From NCBI GenBank assembly GCA_002427745.1, contig DIYF01000165.1, positions 1 through 62,654 of the forward strand: 62,654 bases of DNA, read 5' to 3'. Positions 50,572 through 61,500 of the stretch are shown here, piece after piece. Origin of the DNA: Roseivirga sp. UBA6061. GTDB lineage: Bacteria; Bacteroidota; Bacteroidia; Cytophagales; Cyclobacteriaceae. Below the pieces are notes generated by a model. It ran no database searches, had not been told where the DNA came from, and saw only the letters and a list, made by a program, of their open reading frames with translations. Numbering within the stretch: position 1 is the first letter of the stretch; every line of letters starts with the position of its first letter. A program made the translations under genes and the position numbers.

Positions 50572-52107
50572 TCAGACTCCCAGTAGCAAACGTGTAGGAT
50601 CTTCCAGTAATTCTTTCACTCTCACCAGGAAGCTTACAGACTCACGACCATCTACAATTCTATGGTCATAAGACAAGGCTACATACATGATCGGAAGAAT
50701 TTTTACTTCTCCGTTCACTGCCATAGGGCGCTCTACTATGTTGTGCATACCCAGTATGGCTGATTGTGGGGCGTTAATGATCGGTGTTGAAAGCATCGAT
50801 CCGAAAATACCACCATTGGTGATGGTGAAGGTGCCTCCGGTCATTTCTTCAATGGTCAGCTTACCGTCTCTGGCTTTCAGTGCGAGTCTTCTCACTTCCT
50901 TCTCTATCTGATCAAACGACATGGATTCTGCGTTTCTGATCACCGGAACCATCAGGCCTTTTGGAGCTGATACGGCAATCGAAACATCCACAAAATCGTT
51001 ATACACGATTTCGTTGCCTTCGATCTGAGCGTTGACAGCCGGCCAGTCCTGAGCGGCCATGGTTACTGCCTTGGTGAAGAATGACATAAAGCCGAGCCCT
51101 ATTTCATACTTTTCCTTGAACTGCTCCTTGTATTTCTTGCGCAGATCCATGATGGGTTTCATGTTCACCTCATTGAAAGTGGTGAGCATGGCCGTCTCAT
51201 TTTTAACAGATACCAGGCGTCTGGCAACTGTCTTTCTCAGCGCAGACATCTTTTCTCTTCGCTGATCTCTGCTGCCGGGAACTGAAGGCGCAGGAGCCTC
51301 TGCCGGAGCCGGGGCTTGTGCTTTGGCTGGAGCAGGTGCAGCTTTTTGGGCTTTCATAGCGTCCTCCTTGGTGATTCTGCCATCAACGCCCGTGCCTGTA
51401 ACGGAGCCGGCATCCACGCCTTTTTCAGCCATGATCTTAGCGGCAGCAGGTGAGGCATGTCCTGTAGCGTAGGTGCTGTCTCCGGAAGGAGCAGCAGTGG
51501 CTGCAGTGGTAGTGGTTGCCGGAGCGGCTTCAGCAGCCGGGGCGCCACCTTCCATTACTTCTATCTTGCAAATCAGGGCACCAATTTCTATCGTATCACC
51601 TTCCTGTGCCACGGTAGTAAGAATACCACTGGCTTCGGCAGGTAATTCAAAGGTGGCCTTGTCAGAGTCTACTTCAGCAATAATCTCATCAAGCTCTACG
51701 TAGTCACCGTCAGACTTGAGCCATGTAGAGATGGTTACTTCGGTGATTGACTCACCCACAGCGGGTACAATCATCTCTTTCGTTTCGTCTGTTGCCTTAG
51801 GTCCGGCATCAGCTGTGTCAGAAGAGGCTGCTGCCGGGGCAGGTGTAGCTTCTTCACTGGCCTGAGGTGCGGCATCTCCGTCTATCTCACAGATCACTGC
51901 TCCGATTTCAAGAGTGTCTCCCTCCTGAGCTACAATTTTCAAAGTGCCCGCAGCTTCTGCCGGTACCTCAAAAGTAGCCTTGTCCGATTCCAGTTCACAG
52001 ACAATTTCATCCAGTTCGACAGTATCTCCATCTTTTTTGAACCATTGTGCAATGGTCACTTCGGTGATGGACTCACCTACGGTTGGGACTTTCATTTCCA
52101 AACTCAT
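50572..52107 (-). CDS. odhB: Dihydrolipoyl succinyltransferase (E2) with two lipoyl domains
   Basis: Core E2 of 2-oxoglutarate dehydrogenase. The 511-residue protein has two lipoyl domains (about 1-76 and 109-185), each with an SDKATFE site (Lys43, Lys150), joined by Ala/Pro-rich linkers; then an E3-binding domain (about 210-250, [33 protein letters not shown]) and the catalytic domain ending [16 protein letters not shown] with His and Asp active-site residues. Two lipoyl domains instead of the usual one is unusual for the succinyl type. It follows odhA by 14 bp. Confidence 0.95.
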   Translation of the reverse strand: MSLEMKVPTVGESITEVTIAQWFKKDGDTVELDEIVCELESDKATFEVPAEAAGTLKIVAQEGDTLEIGAVICEIDGDAAPQASEEATPAPAAASSDTADAGPKATDETKEMIVPAVGESITEVTISTWLKSDGDYVELDEIIAEVDSDKATFELPAEASGILTTVAQEGDTIEIGALICKIEVMEGGAPAAEAAPATTTTAATAAPSGDSTYATGHASPAAAKIMAEKGVDAGSVTGTGVDGRITKEDAMKAQKAAPAPAKAQAPAPAEAPAPSVPGSRDQRREKMSALRKTVARRLVSVKNETAMLTTFNEVNMKPIMDLRKKYKEQFKEKYEIGLGFMSFFTKAVTMAAQDWPAVNAQIEGNEIVYNDFVDVSIAVSAPKGLMVPVIRNAESMSFDQIEKEVRRLALKARDGKLTIEEMTGGTFTITNGGIFGSMLSTPIINAPQSAILGMHNIVERPMAVNGEVKILPIMYVALSYDHRIVDGRESVSFLVRVKELLEDPTRLLLGV

Positions 52108-52121
52108 AATTTCTTATCGTT

Positions 52122-54863
52122 TTAAGCGAAGGCTTTTTCTATTAGTTCTTTTTGTTCGATCGCGTGCTGCTTGGCATAACCTGTGGCAGGGGATGCGCTT
52201 GCTTTTCTCGAGATCAGTGTCAGGTCTCTTTCAGGGTAAGCTCTCTGAATAAAGCCCCAGTAACCCATATTTTCTGGTTCTTCCTGTAGCCAGTAGAATT
52301 CAGCGTTCTTGTACTTGTTCAGTAGTTTATCAACCTGCGTCTTAGGGAAAGGGTGCAGTTGTTCCACTCTGATCAGAGCGACATCTTTGCGCTTATCTTT
52401 CTCCTGCTTCTCCTGCAAGTCAAAGTATACCTTGCCCGAACAAAGGATTACGCGTTTTACCGAACGTGTGGAGGCATAAGTGTCAGGGAGTACTTCCTGG
52501 AAGTTACCCTTAGTGAATTCCTCCACCGGAGAGATGGCTTTCGGGTGGCGTAGCAAAGATTTGGGAGACATCACGATCAGCGGTTTTCTGAACTCCCAGG
52601 TCAGCTGCCTTCTCAATGCGTGGAAGAAGTTGGCAGGGCTGGTAATGTTGGCTACCACCATATTGTAGTCTGCAGAAAGCTGTAGGTATCTTTCAGGTCT
52701 TGCGTTTGAGTGCTCCGGCCCCTGGCCTTCATAGCCGTGAGGGAGCAGTAGTACAAGCCCGTTCATACGTTGCCACTTGGTTTCGGAACAAGAGACAAAC
52801 TGATCTACCATTACCTGAGCGCCATTGGCAAAATCACCGAACTGTGCTTCCCAGATGGTCAGTGCATTCGGGTTGGCCATAGCGTAACCAAACTCAAAGC
52901 CCATTACGGCAAATTCAGAAAGCAGTGAGTTGTGAATCTCAAACTTATTCTCAGCGCCTTCCAGGTAGTTGAGGTTATTGTAGGCCTCATTGGTATTGGC
53001 ATCGTGCAGCACTGCATGACGGTGAGAGAATGTGCCTCTCTGTACATCCTGACCGGTCAATCGTACCTTTTTCCCTTCCAGCAACAAAGAGCCATAGGCC
53101 AGCAGTTCTCCGGCTGCCCAATTGAGCTGCTTGTCTTTGAAGAACATATCGTTCCGCTGCTTCAGCTGCTTTTCTATCTGCTTAATGGGCTTGAAGCCCT
53201 GAGGAACCGTAGTAATAGCCTTGGCTACGGTATCCATTATTTCCTGACTGATACCCGTTTCAGGTGATTTCTCAAAATCAGCCGGAGTCGCCCTTCTTAG
53301 GGTACGCCAGTCTTCTTCAAGAGCCTGATACACGTAAGGCAGTGGTTTTTGCTTCACAAGGTTTAGTCTGTCCTGAAGCAAAGATCTGAATTGCTTATCC
53401 ATCCCTTTTGCCAGTTGGGCATCTACATCACCTCTCTGGATCAGGGTTTTATTGTAAACCTCTCTGGGGTTGGGGTGTTTGGATATCTTGTTGTATAAGG
53501 AGGGCTGAGTAAACTTCGGCTCATCACTTTCGTTGTGGCCGTGCCTTCTGTAGCACACCATGTCCACGAAGATATCGCGATTGAATTTCTGTCTGTATTC
53601 AGTGGCAAATTCCACGCAGAAAACAACGGCTTCCGGGTCATCGCCATTTACATGGAGTACAGGAGCGTCTACCAGTTTGGCTACGTCTGTACTGTATATA
53701 CTGGAACGGGCATCGTCAAAGTCCGTGGTAAAGCCCACCTGGTTATTGATCACAAAGTGGATCGTGCCGCCTGTGTTATAGCCCTCCAGTTTGCCCATCT
53801 GTACTACCTCATACACTACGCCCTGGGCGGCAATGGCTGCATCACCATGAATCAGGATGGGGATGATTTTCTTCTGGTCTTTATTGTACTCACCATCAAG
53901 TTTAGCGCGTACAAAGCCTTCCACTACCGGGTTGACTGCTTCCAGGTGAGAGGGGTTAGGGGCAAGCTTTAAATCTACCTTTTTACCACTTGTAGTTTCT
54001 ACCTGGCTTGAGAAGCCCAGATGATATTTTACATCACCATCTCCCATTGTAAGGTCAGGGGTGGCCCCACCTTCAAATTCGTTGAAGATTTGCTCATAGG
54101 TTTTGCCCATGATGTTGGCGAGTACGTTCAGTCTGCCCCGGTGCGCCATACCGATCATGACTTCTTCCGCACCCAGCTCTGCACCCTTATTGATAATGGC
54201 GTCAAGCGCGGGGATGGTGGTTTCGCCACCTTCTAGAGAGAATCTCTTTTGGCCCAGATACTTGGTGTGAAGGAAATTCTCAAATACTACCGCCTCATTC
54301 AGCTTGGTAAGAATTCTTTCCTTCTTGTCTCGTGATGGAGCAAAAGCCAGTGCTTCTTTTTCAATTTTATCTCTGATCCACTGAAGTTTTTCAGGGTCAC
54401 GGATGGACATATATTCTATGCCTACTGTGCCTTCATATATGTGTTTCAGGCTGTCAATGATCTTTTGGAGACTGGCTTTACCAATACCGATCTCTTCGCC
54501 TGCCTGGAATTCAGTATTCAGATCAGCATCAGAGAGGTTGAAGTAGTGCAGATCCAGGATGGGTTTTCTGTCTTTTCTTTCCCTTACCGGGTTGGTTTTT
54601 GATCTCAGGTGAGCCCGGGTTCTGTAGGCATGGATCAGCCTGCGAACCTGAATTTCTTTTTCATCAACGTGTCCGCCAGCAACAGGAGCCGTTACAGGTC
54701 CGTTATCTGACGGAAGCATAGGAAAAGTTTGCTGTGCAAACTCAAACCCTTCGAAAAATTTCTTCCAGCCTTCATCAACTGAGGCGGGGTCTTGTTTGAA
54801 TTGCTGATACAATGCGTCCAGGGCATTGGGGTCAGCGTTGCTTAAATAGGAGTAATCAGCCAT
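52122..54863 (-). CDS. odhA: 2-Oxoglutarate dehydrogenase E1
   Basis: Thiamine-diphosphate enzyme that decarboxylates 2-oxoglutarate. A 913-residue protein with an N-terminal linker (MADYSYLSNADPNALDALYQQ), GMAHRGRLNVLANIMGK (substrate-binding region), GDGDVKYHLGFSSQ, HGDAAIAAQGVVYEVVQM (TPP/Mg), and EAQFGDFANGAQVMVDQFVSCSE. Standard length for SucA. First gene of odhA-odhB-lpdA; its promoter region contains a 20-bp palindrome. Confidence 0.97.
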   Translation of the reverse strand: MADYSYLSNADPNALDALYQQFKQDPASVDEGWKKFFEGFEFAQQTFPMLPSDNGPVTAPVAGGHVDEKEIQVRRLIHAYRTRAHLRSKTNPVRERKDRKPILDLHYFNLSDADLNTEFQAGEEIGIGKASLQKIIDSLKHIYEGTVGIEYMSIRDPEKLQWIRDKIEKEALAFAPSRDKKERILTKLNEAVVFENFLHTKYLGQKRFSLEGGETTIPALDAIINKGAELGAEEVMIGMAHRGRLNVLANIMGKTYEQIFNEFEGGATPDLTMGDGDVKYHLGFSSQVETTSGKKVDLKLAPNPSHLEAVNPVVEGFVRAKLDGEYNKDQKKIIPILIHGDAAIAAQGVVYEVVQMGKLEGYNTGGTIHFVINNQVGFTTDFDDARSSIYSTDVAKLVDAPVLHVNGDDPEAVVFCVEFATEYRQKFNRDIFVDMVCYRRHGHNESDEPKFTQPSLYNKISKHPNPREVYNKTLIQRGDVDAQLAKGMDKQFRSLLQDRLNLVKQKPLPYVYQALEEDWRTLRRATPADFEKSPETGISQEIMDTVAKAITTVPQGFKPIKQIEKQLKQRNDMFFKDKQLNWAAGELLAYGSLLLEGKKVRLTGQDVQRGTFSHRHAVLHDANTNEAYNNLNYLEGAENKFEIHNSLLSEFAVMGFEFGYAMANPNALTIWEAQFGDFANGAQVMVDQFVSCSETKWQRMNGLVLLLPHGYEGQGPEHSNARPERYLQLSADYNMVVANITSPANFFHALRRQLTWEFRKPLIVMSPKSLLRHPKAISPVEEFTKGNFQEVLPDTYASTRSVKRVILCSGKVYFDLQEKQEKDKRKDVALIRVEQLHPFPKTQVDKLLNKYKNAEFYWLQEEPENMGYWGFIQRAYPERDLTLISRKASASPATGYAKQHAIEQKELIEKAFA

Positions 54864-54891
54864 TGTTCAGTCAGTTACGACAATACAACAG

Positions 54892-54920
54892 CAAATGTAG
54901 AGGAATGTTTTTAGTTTAAA
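54892..54920 (-). promoter_or_regulatory. Promoter of the odhA operon
   Basis: Minus-strand TACATTTG (54899-54892) is a perfect TAnnTTTG, with TTTA (54920-54917) 17 bp upstream in the -33 position. Confidence 0.75.
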
Positions 54921-54939
54921 TAACCGCTTAAGCGGTTAT
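54920..54939. promoter_or_regulatory. 20-bp perfect palindrome at the odhA promoter
   Basis: ATAACCGCTTAAGCGGTTAT directly abuts the -33 element of the odhA promoter on its upstream side. That position suits an activator or a repressor binding as a dimer. The candidate protein is not known. Confidence 0.65.
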
Positions 54940-55094
54940 AGGATTTTGTTGTATTGCGCTAAAGAAATGACGGGTCCGCTTACGGGTCCTGTATATTAAG
55001 ATAAGGTATTGGCTGATGTTGTTAATTCAGGGAGAAGATCTGTGGTAAATTTTGAATATTGCAGGCTTCCGGGCAGTTAAAAGTCTGAGTGTCT

Positions 55095-55171
55095 TTTGTG
55101 CTTGAAATATTTCAATTACCTTTGCAGTCCTTTTTCGGGACGGGTTCCTGATGAAGTGGGGACGAGTTCCT
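55095..55171 (+). promoter_or_regulatory. rpsP promoter and leader
   Basis: TTTG (55095-55098), 18 bp, TACCTTTG (55117-55124). The transcript would begin near GCAGTCC. The leader has a GTCC/GGAC hairpin and a 13-nt direct repeat GGGACGRGTTCCT (55137-55149 and 55159-55171). The first part, TTTGCAGTCC and the G-rich ACGGGT following, recurs before rplS at 57016. It may be a ribosomal-protein leader (autoregulation), by analogy to bS16 and bL19 leaders reported in Flavobacteria, which I recall only generally. Confidence 0.7.
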
Positions 55172-55192
55172 CGAATAAACTTTAAAAGTTAA

Positions 55193-55750
55193 ATGGCAGT
55201 AAAAATCAGATTGGCCAGAAGAGGCCGTAAGAAAAGAGCGATGTACGATGTAGTTGTCGCTGACGCTAGAGCACCACGTGATGGTCGCTTTATTGAAAAA
55301 ATTGGTACCTACAATCCTAACACAGATCCGGCATCCATTAACATTAATAATGAGAAGGCCTTTGATTGGGTTATGAAAGGTGCTCAGCCTACCGATACTG
55401 TAAAAGCGATGCTTTCTTACAGAGGTGTAATGTACAGAAAACACCTACAGATTGGTGTGATCAAAGGTGCATTGACTCAGGAGCAGGCAGATGCCAAGCT
55501 GGCTGAGTGGGTAGAAGCAAAAGAAGCAAAAATCTCTGGTAAAGTAGAGAGCTTGTCTAAAGCGCAGGCTGATGCTAAGAAAGCGAAACTCGAAGCTGAA
55601 ACTAAGGTGAAGGAAGCACGTGCTGAAGCTTTGGCTGCTAAGCAAGCTGAAGAAGAGGCGGCAAATGCACCTACAGAGGAAGAAGCTGAAGCTGAAGAAG
55701 CAGGCCAAGATGCTCCTGCTGAAGAATCAGAAGAGAAAACAGAAGAATAA
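55193..55750 (+). CDS. rpsP: Ribosomal protein bS16 with acidic C-terminal tail
   Basis: Small-subunit protein. Residues 1 to about 80 are canonical bS16 ([60 protein letters not shown]). The remaining about 100 residues are a Lys/Ala/Glu-rich, helical tail ([18 protein letters not shown] and on) ending in an acidic stretch. Such long tails occur in this phylum. First gene of rpsP-rimM-trmD, with a leader of its own. Confidence 0.97.
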   Translation: MAVKIRLARRGRKKRAMYDVVVADARAPRDGRFIEKIGTYNPNTDPASININNEKAFDWVMKGAQPTDTVKAMLSYRGVMYRKHLQIGVIKGALTQEQADAKLAEWVEAKEAKISGKVESLSKAQADAKKAKLEAETKVKEARAEALAAKQAEEEAANAPTEEEAEAEEAGQDAPAEESEEKTEE

Positions 55751-55759
55751 TCTCCTGCC

Positions 55760-56296
55760 ATGACGGTTGATGACTGCTACCAGCTTGGGTACGTAATCAA
55801 GCCGCATGGATTGAAAGGTGAGGTTCAGGTCTTTTTGGATGTGGACTCTCCCGGAGAGTATGAAACATTGGAATCAGTTTTTGTTCAGAAAGGACAACAA
55901 CTGGTTCCTTTTTTTATTGAATCAATTGCTATAGGGGCCGGAAAGGCCATTGTAGCATTTGAAGAGGTAGAATCCATTGAAGCAGCTGCAGAACTCAAAG
56001 GCTGCTCACTCTTTTTACCGCTTGATAACCTTCCTGATCTGGGGGGTAACGATTTCTATTACCATGAGCTGGTGGGCTTTAATCTGAAAAGTACTGCCGG
56101 TGAGGATATCGGAGAAGTTAAGGATGTGCTGGAGGCAGGCGGGCAAGATCTACTTGCGGTGATGCACTCCAGTAACAAGGAGATATTGGTTCCTCTGACT
56201 GATGAGTTAATCAGTTCACTGAATAAAGAGGAGAAAAAGTTGGTGATGGAGATACCTGAGGGACTTCTTGATGTCTATTTAAATGAAGAATCATGA
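55760..56296 (+). CDS. rimM: Ribosome maturation factor RimM
   Basis: 30S maturation factor that binds S19. The 178-residue protein has the N-terminal domain ([25 protein letters not shown]) and a C-terminal PRC-barrel-like domain ([42 protein letters not shown]). Starts 9 bp after rpsP and overlaps trmD by 4 bp, the usual order. Confidence 0.96.
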   Translation: MTVDDCYQLGYVIKPHGLKGEVQVFLDVDSPGEYETLESVFVQKGQQLVPFFIESIAIGAGKAIVAFEEVESIEAAAELKGCSLFLPLDNLPDLGGNDFYYHELVGFNLKSTAGEDIGEVKDVLEAGGQDLLAVMHSSNKEILVPLTDELISSLNKEEKKLVMEIPEGLLDVYLNEES

Positions 56297-56970
56297 GAAT
56301 AGATATCATTAGCTGTGTGCCCCGGTTGCTGGAGAGTCCGTTTTCACATTCCATTTTGCAGAGAGCCCAGGATAAAGGCCTGGTAGAAGTGGTGGTGCAC
56401 GATCTGAGAGATTTTTCTACGAGTAAATCCCGTCAGGTCGATGATTACGCCTTTGGTGGTGGTGCCGGCATGGTCATGACCATTGAGCCGATTGATGCCT
56501 GTATTTCTCATCTGAAAGCAGAGCGTGACTATGATGAGATCATATATATGACCCCGGATGGAGAGCGACTGAGTCAGTCAGTTTCTAACGAACTTTCTCT
56601 GAAAGGGAATCTGATAATTCTCTGCGGACATTATAAAGGAGTGGATGAGCGCGTGCGGGAAGCATTTGTTACGCGCGAGATCAGTGTCGGAGATTATGTG
56701 CTTTCCGGTGGTGAACTGGCGGCTGCTGTTTTGGCAGACTCTATTATAAGGTTAGTGCCCGGAGTACTGTCAGATGAAACCTCGGCTTTGACCGATTCTT
56801 TCCAGGACGATTTACTGGCTCCCCCTGTTTATACAAGGCCAGCAGAATATAAGGGGATGAAGGTACCGGATGTGCTTTTGTCAGGTCATCAAAAGAAAAT
56901 CGAAGACTGGCGATATGAGCAGGCTGTGGAAAGAACCAAAGCCCGCAGGCCCGACCTTTGGAAAGAGTGA
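56293..56970 (+). CDS. trmD: tRNA (guanine37-N1)-methyltransferase
   Basis: S-adenosylmethionine-dependent SPOUT enzyme that methylates G37 of tRNAs. The 225-residue protein has [51 protein letters not shown] and [31 protein letters not shown], the knot and C-terminal substrate domain. Overlaps rimM by 4 bp. Confidence 0.97.
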   Translation: MRIDIISCVPRLLESPFSHSILQRAQDKGLVEVVVHDLRDFSTSKSRQVDDYAFGGGAGMVMTIEPIDACISHLKAERDYDEIIYMTPDGERLSQSVSNELSLKGNLIILCGHYKGVDERVREAFVTREISVGDYVLSGGELAAAVLADSIIRLVPGVLSDETSALTDSFQDDLLAPPVYTRPAEYKGMKVPDVLLSGHQKKIEDWRYEQAVERTKARRPDLWKE

Positions 56971-57011
56971 AAAATATTTCACCTCAGACCTTTATTAAAA
57001 AAGATAATTCC

Positions 57012-57040
57012 TATATTTGCAGTCCGTTTTGGAGAACGGG
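57012..57040 (+). promoter_or_regulatory. rplS promoter and leader hairpin
   Basis: TATATTTG (57012-57019) is a perfect -7 element. It runs into TTTGCAGTCC, as in the rpsP leader, then the hairpin CCGTT-TTGGAG-AACGG (57024-57039) just ahead of the start codon at 57057. rplS is thus transcribed at least partly from its own promoter, not only with trmD. Confidence 0.68.
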
Positions 57041-57056
57041 TATTTAATTTAGAATC

Positions 57057-57416
57057 ATGAGCGATTTAATCAAATTGATAGAAGCGGAAGATAATGCCAA
57101 AAGAGCTGCTCTTCCTGAGTTCGGCCCAGGCGATACCGTGAACGTTCACGTGAAGATAAAAGAGGGTACTAAAGAAAGAATCCAGCAATATCAGGGTACT
57201 GTTCTTCAGAGAAAGAATTCTGGTACTAATGGCGAGACTTTCACTGTGAGAAAGATTTCCGGTGGCGTAGGTGTTGAAAGAATCTTCCCTCTGTTGTCTC
57301 CTAGTATTGATAAGATTGAGGTCTTGAGAAAAGGTAAGGTGAGAAGAGCTAAGCTCTACTACCTGAGAGGAAGACAAGGTAAGGCTGCAAGAATCAAAGA
57401 GAAATTGACGAAGTAA
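57057..57416 (+). CDS. rplS: Ribosomal protein bL19
   Basis: Large-subunit protein at the 30S-50S interface. The 119-residue protein has [60 protein letters not shown] and [21 protein letters not shown], canonical throughout. 86 bp after trmD with its own promoter and hairpin. Confidence 0.97.
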   Translation: MSDLIKLIEAEDNAKRAALPEFGPGDTVNVHVKIKEGTKERIQQYQGTVLQRKNSGTNGETFTVRKISGGVGVERIFPLLSPSIDKIEVLRKGKVRRAKLYYLRGRQGKAARIKEKLTK

Positions 57417-57442
57417 GTCTATACTCCGAAAGCATTAATAAG

Positions 57443-57466
57443 AACCTCCCATCGGGAGGTTTTTTT
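57443..57466 (+). terminator. Intrinsic terminator of rplS
   Basis: AACCTCCC-ATC-GGGAGGTT followed by a seven-T tract, 27 bp after the stop codon. Confidence 0.93.
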
Positions 57467-57632
57467 ATGCCCCAAACCCAAAGGTCAGCCGGATGCAGTC
57501 GTATTAAGCCTGTGTCTGCTATGTTTGCGGTGCTGAAAATAGCTGACAGGGAAGGTTGATGTATAAAGTGAGCCAATATGTCACACTTTTTTGAAAGGCT
57601 CGTTTATTGCTACGAAGAGAGAAATTCAAGCA

Positions 57633-58406
57633 ATGCCGCAACTACATTTTCATAAATATCAGGGTACCGGAAATGACTTTGTAATGGTGGACAACCGTGA
57701 CAAAGTTTTTGATAGAAATGATCTGAAAATAGTGGAGTACCTCTGTGATCGTAAGTTTGGTATAGGAGCGGATGGTGTGATACTTATTGAAAATGACAAG
57801 GAATCAGATTTTGAAATGGTCTATTTCAATCCGGATGGCAGCCAAAGCCTCTGCGGTAATGGAAGTCGCTGTGCGGTAATGTATGCACATAGCCTTGGTA
57901 TTATCGGAACCAAGACCACTTTTCGCGCAATCGATGGTGTCCATATGGCAGAAATCAAAGATGATCAGGTTCATCTGTTAATGCATGATGTCCATGATTT
58001 TCAGGAGCTGGAAGGTGATTATGTGATAGACACAGGCTCTCCACATTATATTCAGTATGTCACCGATGTTCAGGAACTGGATCCGGTAGAGAAAGGCAGG
58101 GAAATCAGATATTCTGATACCTACAAAGCAGAAGGGATCAACGTGAATTTTGTGCAAAAGATCGATGACAGTCAGGTAGCCATCCGAACTTATGAAAGAG
58201 GAGTGGAAAACGAGACGCTCTCTTGTGGTACGGGATGTACAGCGGCAGCTTTGTCTGTCGGTCTGGCAGGCGGGCAAAGTCCGGTAACCTTGCAGGCCAT
58301 GGGAGGGCAGCTGCAGGTGTCATTTGAACAGCAGGGCAAAAGCTTTAAAAATATTTACCTGATCGGACCGGCTCAGAAGGTATTTGAAGGTACTGTAACT
58401 GTCTAG
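57633..58406 (+). CDS. dapF: Diaminopimelate epimerase
   Basis: PLP-independent racemase converting LL- to meso-diaminopimelate for lysine and peptidoglycan. I chose ATG 57633 (MPQLHFHKYQGTGNDFVMVDN), where the conserved N-terminus begins; the extension to 57591 adds unconserved residues. The two catalytic Cys lie in QSLCGNGSRC and ENETLSCGTGCTAAALS. 257 residues, standard. TATGTTTG at 57520-57527 could be a -7 element but has no matching -33. Confidence 0.95.
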   Translation: MPQLHFHKYQGTGNDFVMVDNRDKVFDRNDLKIVEYLCDRKFGIGADGVILIENDKESDFEMVYFNPDGSQSLCGNGSRCAVMYAHSLGIIGTKTTFRAIDGVHMAEIKDDQVHLLMHDVHDFQELEGDYVIDTGSPHYIQYVTDVQELDPVEKGREIRYSDTYKAEGINVNFVQKIDDSQVAIRTYERGVENETLSCGTGCTAAALSVGLAGGQSPVTLQAMGGQLQVSFEQQGKSFKNIYLIGPAQKVFEGTVTV

Positions 58407-58510
58407 ATGTCAGTCAGGGGCAGGTTTTTTATTATTTGAAACATTATTGAGCCCGCGGGTTCTTTATTATAGGTCAAGAAATTAACTTTAGACGATATTA
58501 AGTAAAACAT

Positions 58511-61500
58511 ATGTCGAATTTATTTACTAAAGGTTTATCAAAGCTATTCGGTAGCAAGTCTGATCGCGACATCAAGGAGGTAATGCCCTATGTGAAGCAG
58601 ATCAATGAGATTTATGAGGGGTTAAGCGGGATTAGTGATGACGCACTGCGTGGAAAAACTCAGGAGATTAAAGATCAGATTGCCGCAGAACTGAAGGTAG
58701 TAGATGATGAACTGGCAGCACTCCATCAAAGAATTGAAGATCAACCCGACATGGATCTCCATGAAAAGGAAGGGGTATTTGATCAGATAGATAAACTCGA
58801 AGAAAAGCGTAACGAAGAACTTGAGGTGGTACTTCTTAAGGTAATGCCTGGTGCCTTTGCCGTGGTCAAAGAAACCGCGCGCAGGTTTAAGGAAAACCAA
58901 AAGCTGGAAGTAGAGGCCACCATCATGGATAAGCAGATTGCTGCGAAAGGCAGTCATGTAGAAATAGACGGAGACCGTGCTACCTGGCACCATAAATGGC
59001 TGGCTGCCGGGGTGGAAGTTACCTGGGAAATGCTGCATTACGATGTGCAGCTGATAGGAGGTATCAACCTTCATATGGGTAAGATCTCTGAGATGGCTAC
59101 CGGAGAGGGAAAAACACTGGTGGCTACACTGCCTGCTTATCTCAATGCACTGGCCGGACGTGGTGTACACGTGGTGACGGTAAACGATTACCTCGCCAAA
59201 AGGGACTCTGAGTGGATGGCACCTATTTTCCAGTTTCACGGCCTGACCATTGACTGCATTGATAAATATCAGCCAAACTCAGAGGAGCGCAGAAATGCAT
59301 ACCGTGGAGATATCATCTATGGAACAAACAACGAATTCGGCTTTGACTACCTGAGAGATAATATGTCTCGTGAAGAAGGTGAGCTCGTTCAGGGGAAACA
59401 CCACTTTGCTATGGTAGATGAGGTGGATTCAGTGCTGATTGATGAGGCCAGAACCCCATTGATCATTTCCGGGCCGATTCCTAAAGGAGACGAGCACGAG
59501 TTTCATGATTTGAAACCCAGAATCTCAAAGCTGGTAGATGCACAGAGAAAACTTTGTTCGCAGTTTTTGAATGAGGCGAAAAAGCTGATTGCTGAAGGGA
59601 ACGAAGAAGATGGCGGACTTGCACTTTTCAGAGCCTATCGCGGACTGCCCAAGTACAAGCCTTTGATCAAGTACCTGAGTGAAACCGGTATGAAAATTAT
59701 CATGCAGAAGACAGAGAACTTCTACCTGCAGGATAACCAAAAGAATATGCCTAAGGCAGATGAGCCTCTTTACTTCACTATTGATGAGAAGTCCAATGCC
59801 GTCAACCTGACTGAAAAAGGTACAGATCTTATCACAGGAGAAGGGGATGATCCTGACTTCTTTATCATGACAGATATTGGTTCAGTGGTTGCTGAGCTGG
59901 AGAAGAATACCGAGCTGTCTGATGAGGAGAAGCTCAAGAGAAAGGATGAAGCGATCAAAGACTTTACGGTAAAAGGTCAGCGTATTCATACCGTCAATCA
60001 GCTTTTAAAAGCCTATACCATGTTCGAAAAGGATACCGAGTATATCCTGGATGATGGTAAGGTGAAGATTGTAGATGAGCAGACAGGTCGTGTGATGGAT
60101 GGCAGGCGTTATTCAGACGGATTGCACCAGGCGATTGAGGCGAAAGAGAATGTGACCGTAGAGGATGCTACACAGACCTACGCTACCATTACACTACAGA
60201 ATTACTTCCGTATGTACCACAAGCTTGCAGGTATGACGGGTACGGCCGAAACAGAGGCGGGAGAGTTCTGGGAAATTTACAAACTGGATACCGTGGTTAT
60301 TCCTACCAATCGTCCTATTCAGAGAGACGACAGGCAGGATATGGTTTATAAAACCGTGCGTGAGAAATTCAACGCAGTGGTAGATGAGGTGATTGAGCTT
60401 ACCTCACAGGGGCGTCCTGTATTGGTGGGTACTACTTCGGTAGAGATTTCTGAGGTATTGAGCAGAATGCTCAGCCTGAAAAAAATCAAGCATCAGGTAC
60501 TGAATGCAAAACAGCATGCCCGTGAGGCAGATGTAGTGGCTGAAGCCGGTAAGCCCGGTACTGTAACTATTGCGACCAACATGGCCGGTAGAGGTACGGA
60601 TATTAAACTGGCCCCTGAATCGAAAGCTGCGGGAGGTCTGGCCATTATTGGTACAGAGCGTCATGAATCACGAAGGGTAGACAGGCAGTTGAGAGGTCGT
60701 GCCGGCAGGCAGGGAGATCCGGGCTCGTCACAGTTCTTTGTGTCTCTGGAAGATAACCTGATGCGTCTTTTCGGTTCTGACAGAGTGGCTAAGCTGATGG
60801 ACCGCATGGGACTGAAAGAAGGCGAGATGATCCAGCACTCTATGATTACCAAGTCAATCGAGAGAGCCCAGAAAAAGGTAGAGGAAAACAACTTCGGTAC
60901 CAGAAAGAGGCTGTTGGAGTACGATGATGTAATGAACCAGCAGCGTACGGTGATTTATGAGCGAAGAAGAAATGCTCTCCTGGGCGAGAGGCTTCAGCTC
61001 GACATCATGAACATGATGTACGATACCTGCGAAGATATTGTGAATAACACCAAAGGGGCTGAAGATTTTGATGGCTTTAAGCTGAGCAGCATTGGTACAT
61101 TGGGTATCGATACCCGCATAGATTCTGATCACTTTATGAAGGCCGATCTGAATGCTCTTACCAATGATCTGTATGAAGAAGCCTATGAGGCTTATCAGGC
61201 CAAAAACAGAGCGATCGCTGCCAAGCTCCTGCCATGGGTAAAAGATGTGAAGCGCGATAAAGGCGGTACCTATAAAAATGTATTGATTCCGTTTACCGAT
61301 GGCAAGCGCCAGATTGGTGTGCCGGTGAACCTTGAAAAGACCGTAGAAACAGAAAATGCGGAATTGATCAAGGTAATGGAGAAGGCCATTACGCTCGGAG
61401 TGATCGACCTGACCTGGAAGGAGCATCTGAGAGATATGGATGATCTGAAGCAATCGGTGCAGAACGCTACCTATGAGCAGAAAGATCCATTGCTGATCTA

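Noticed and set aside
58622..59239. Antisense 205-codon ORF within secA
   Set aside because: Shadow of secA codon pattern; no motifs, and the opposite frame is a fully conserved gene. The same holds for 60854-61747 and 5954-6646.
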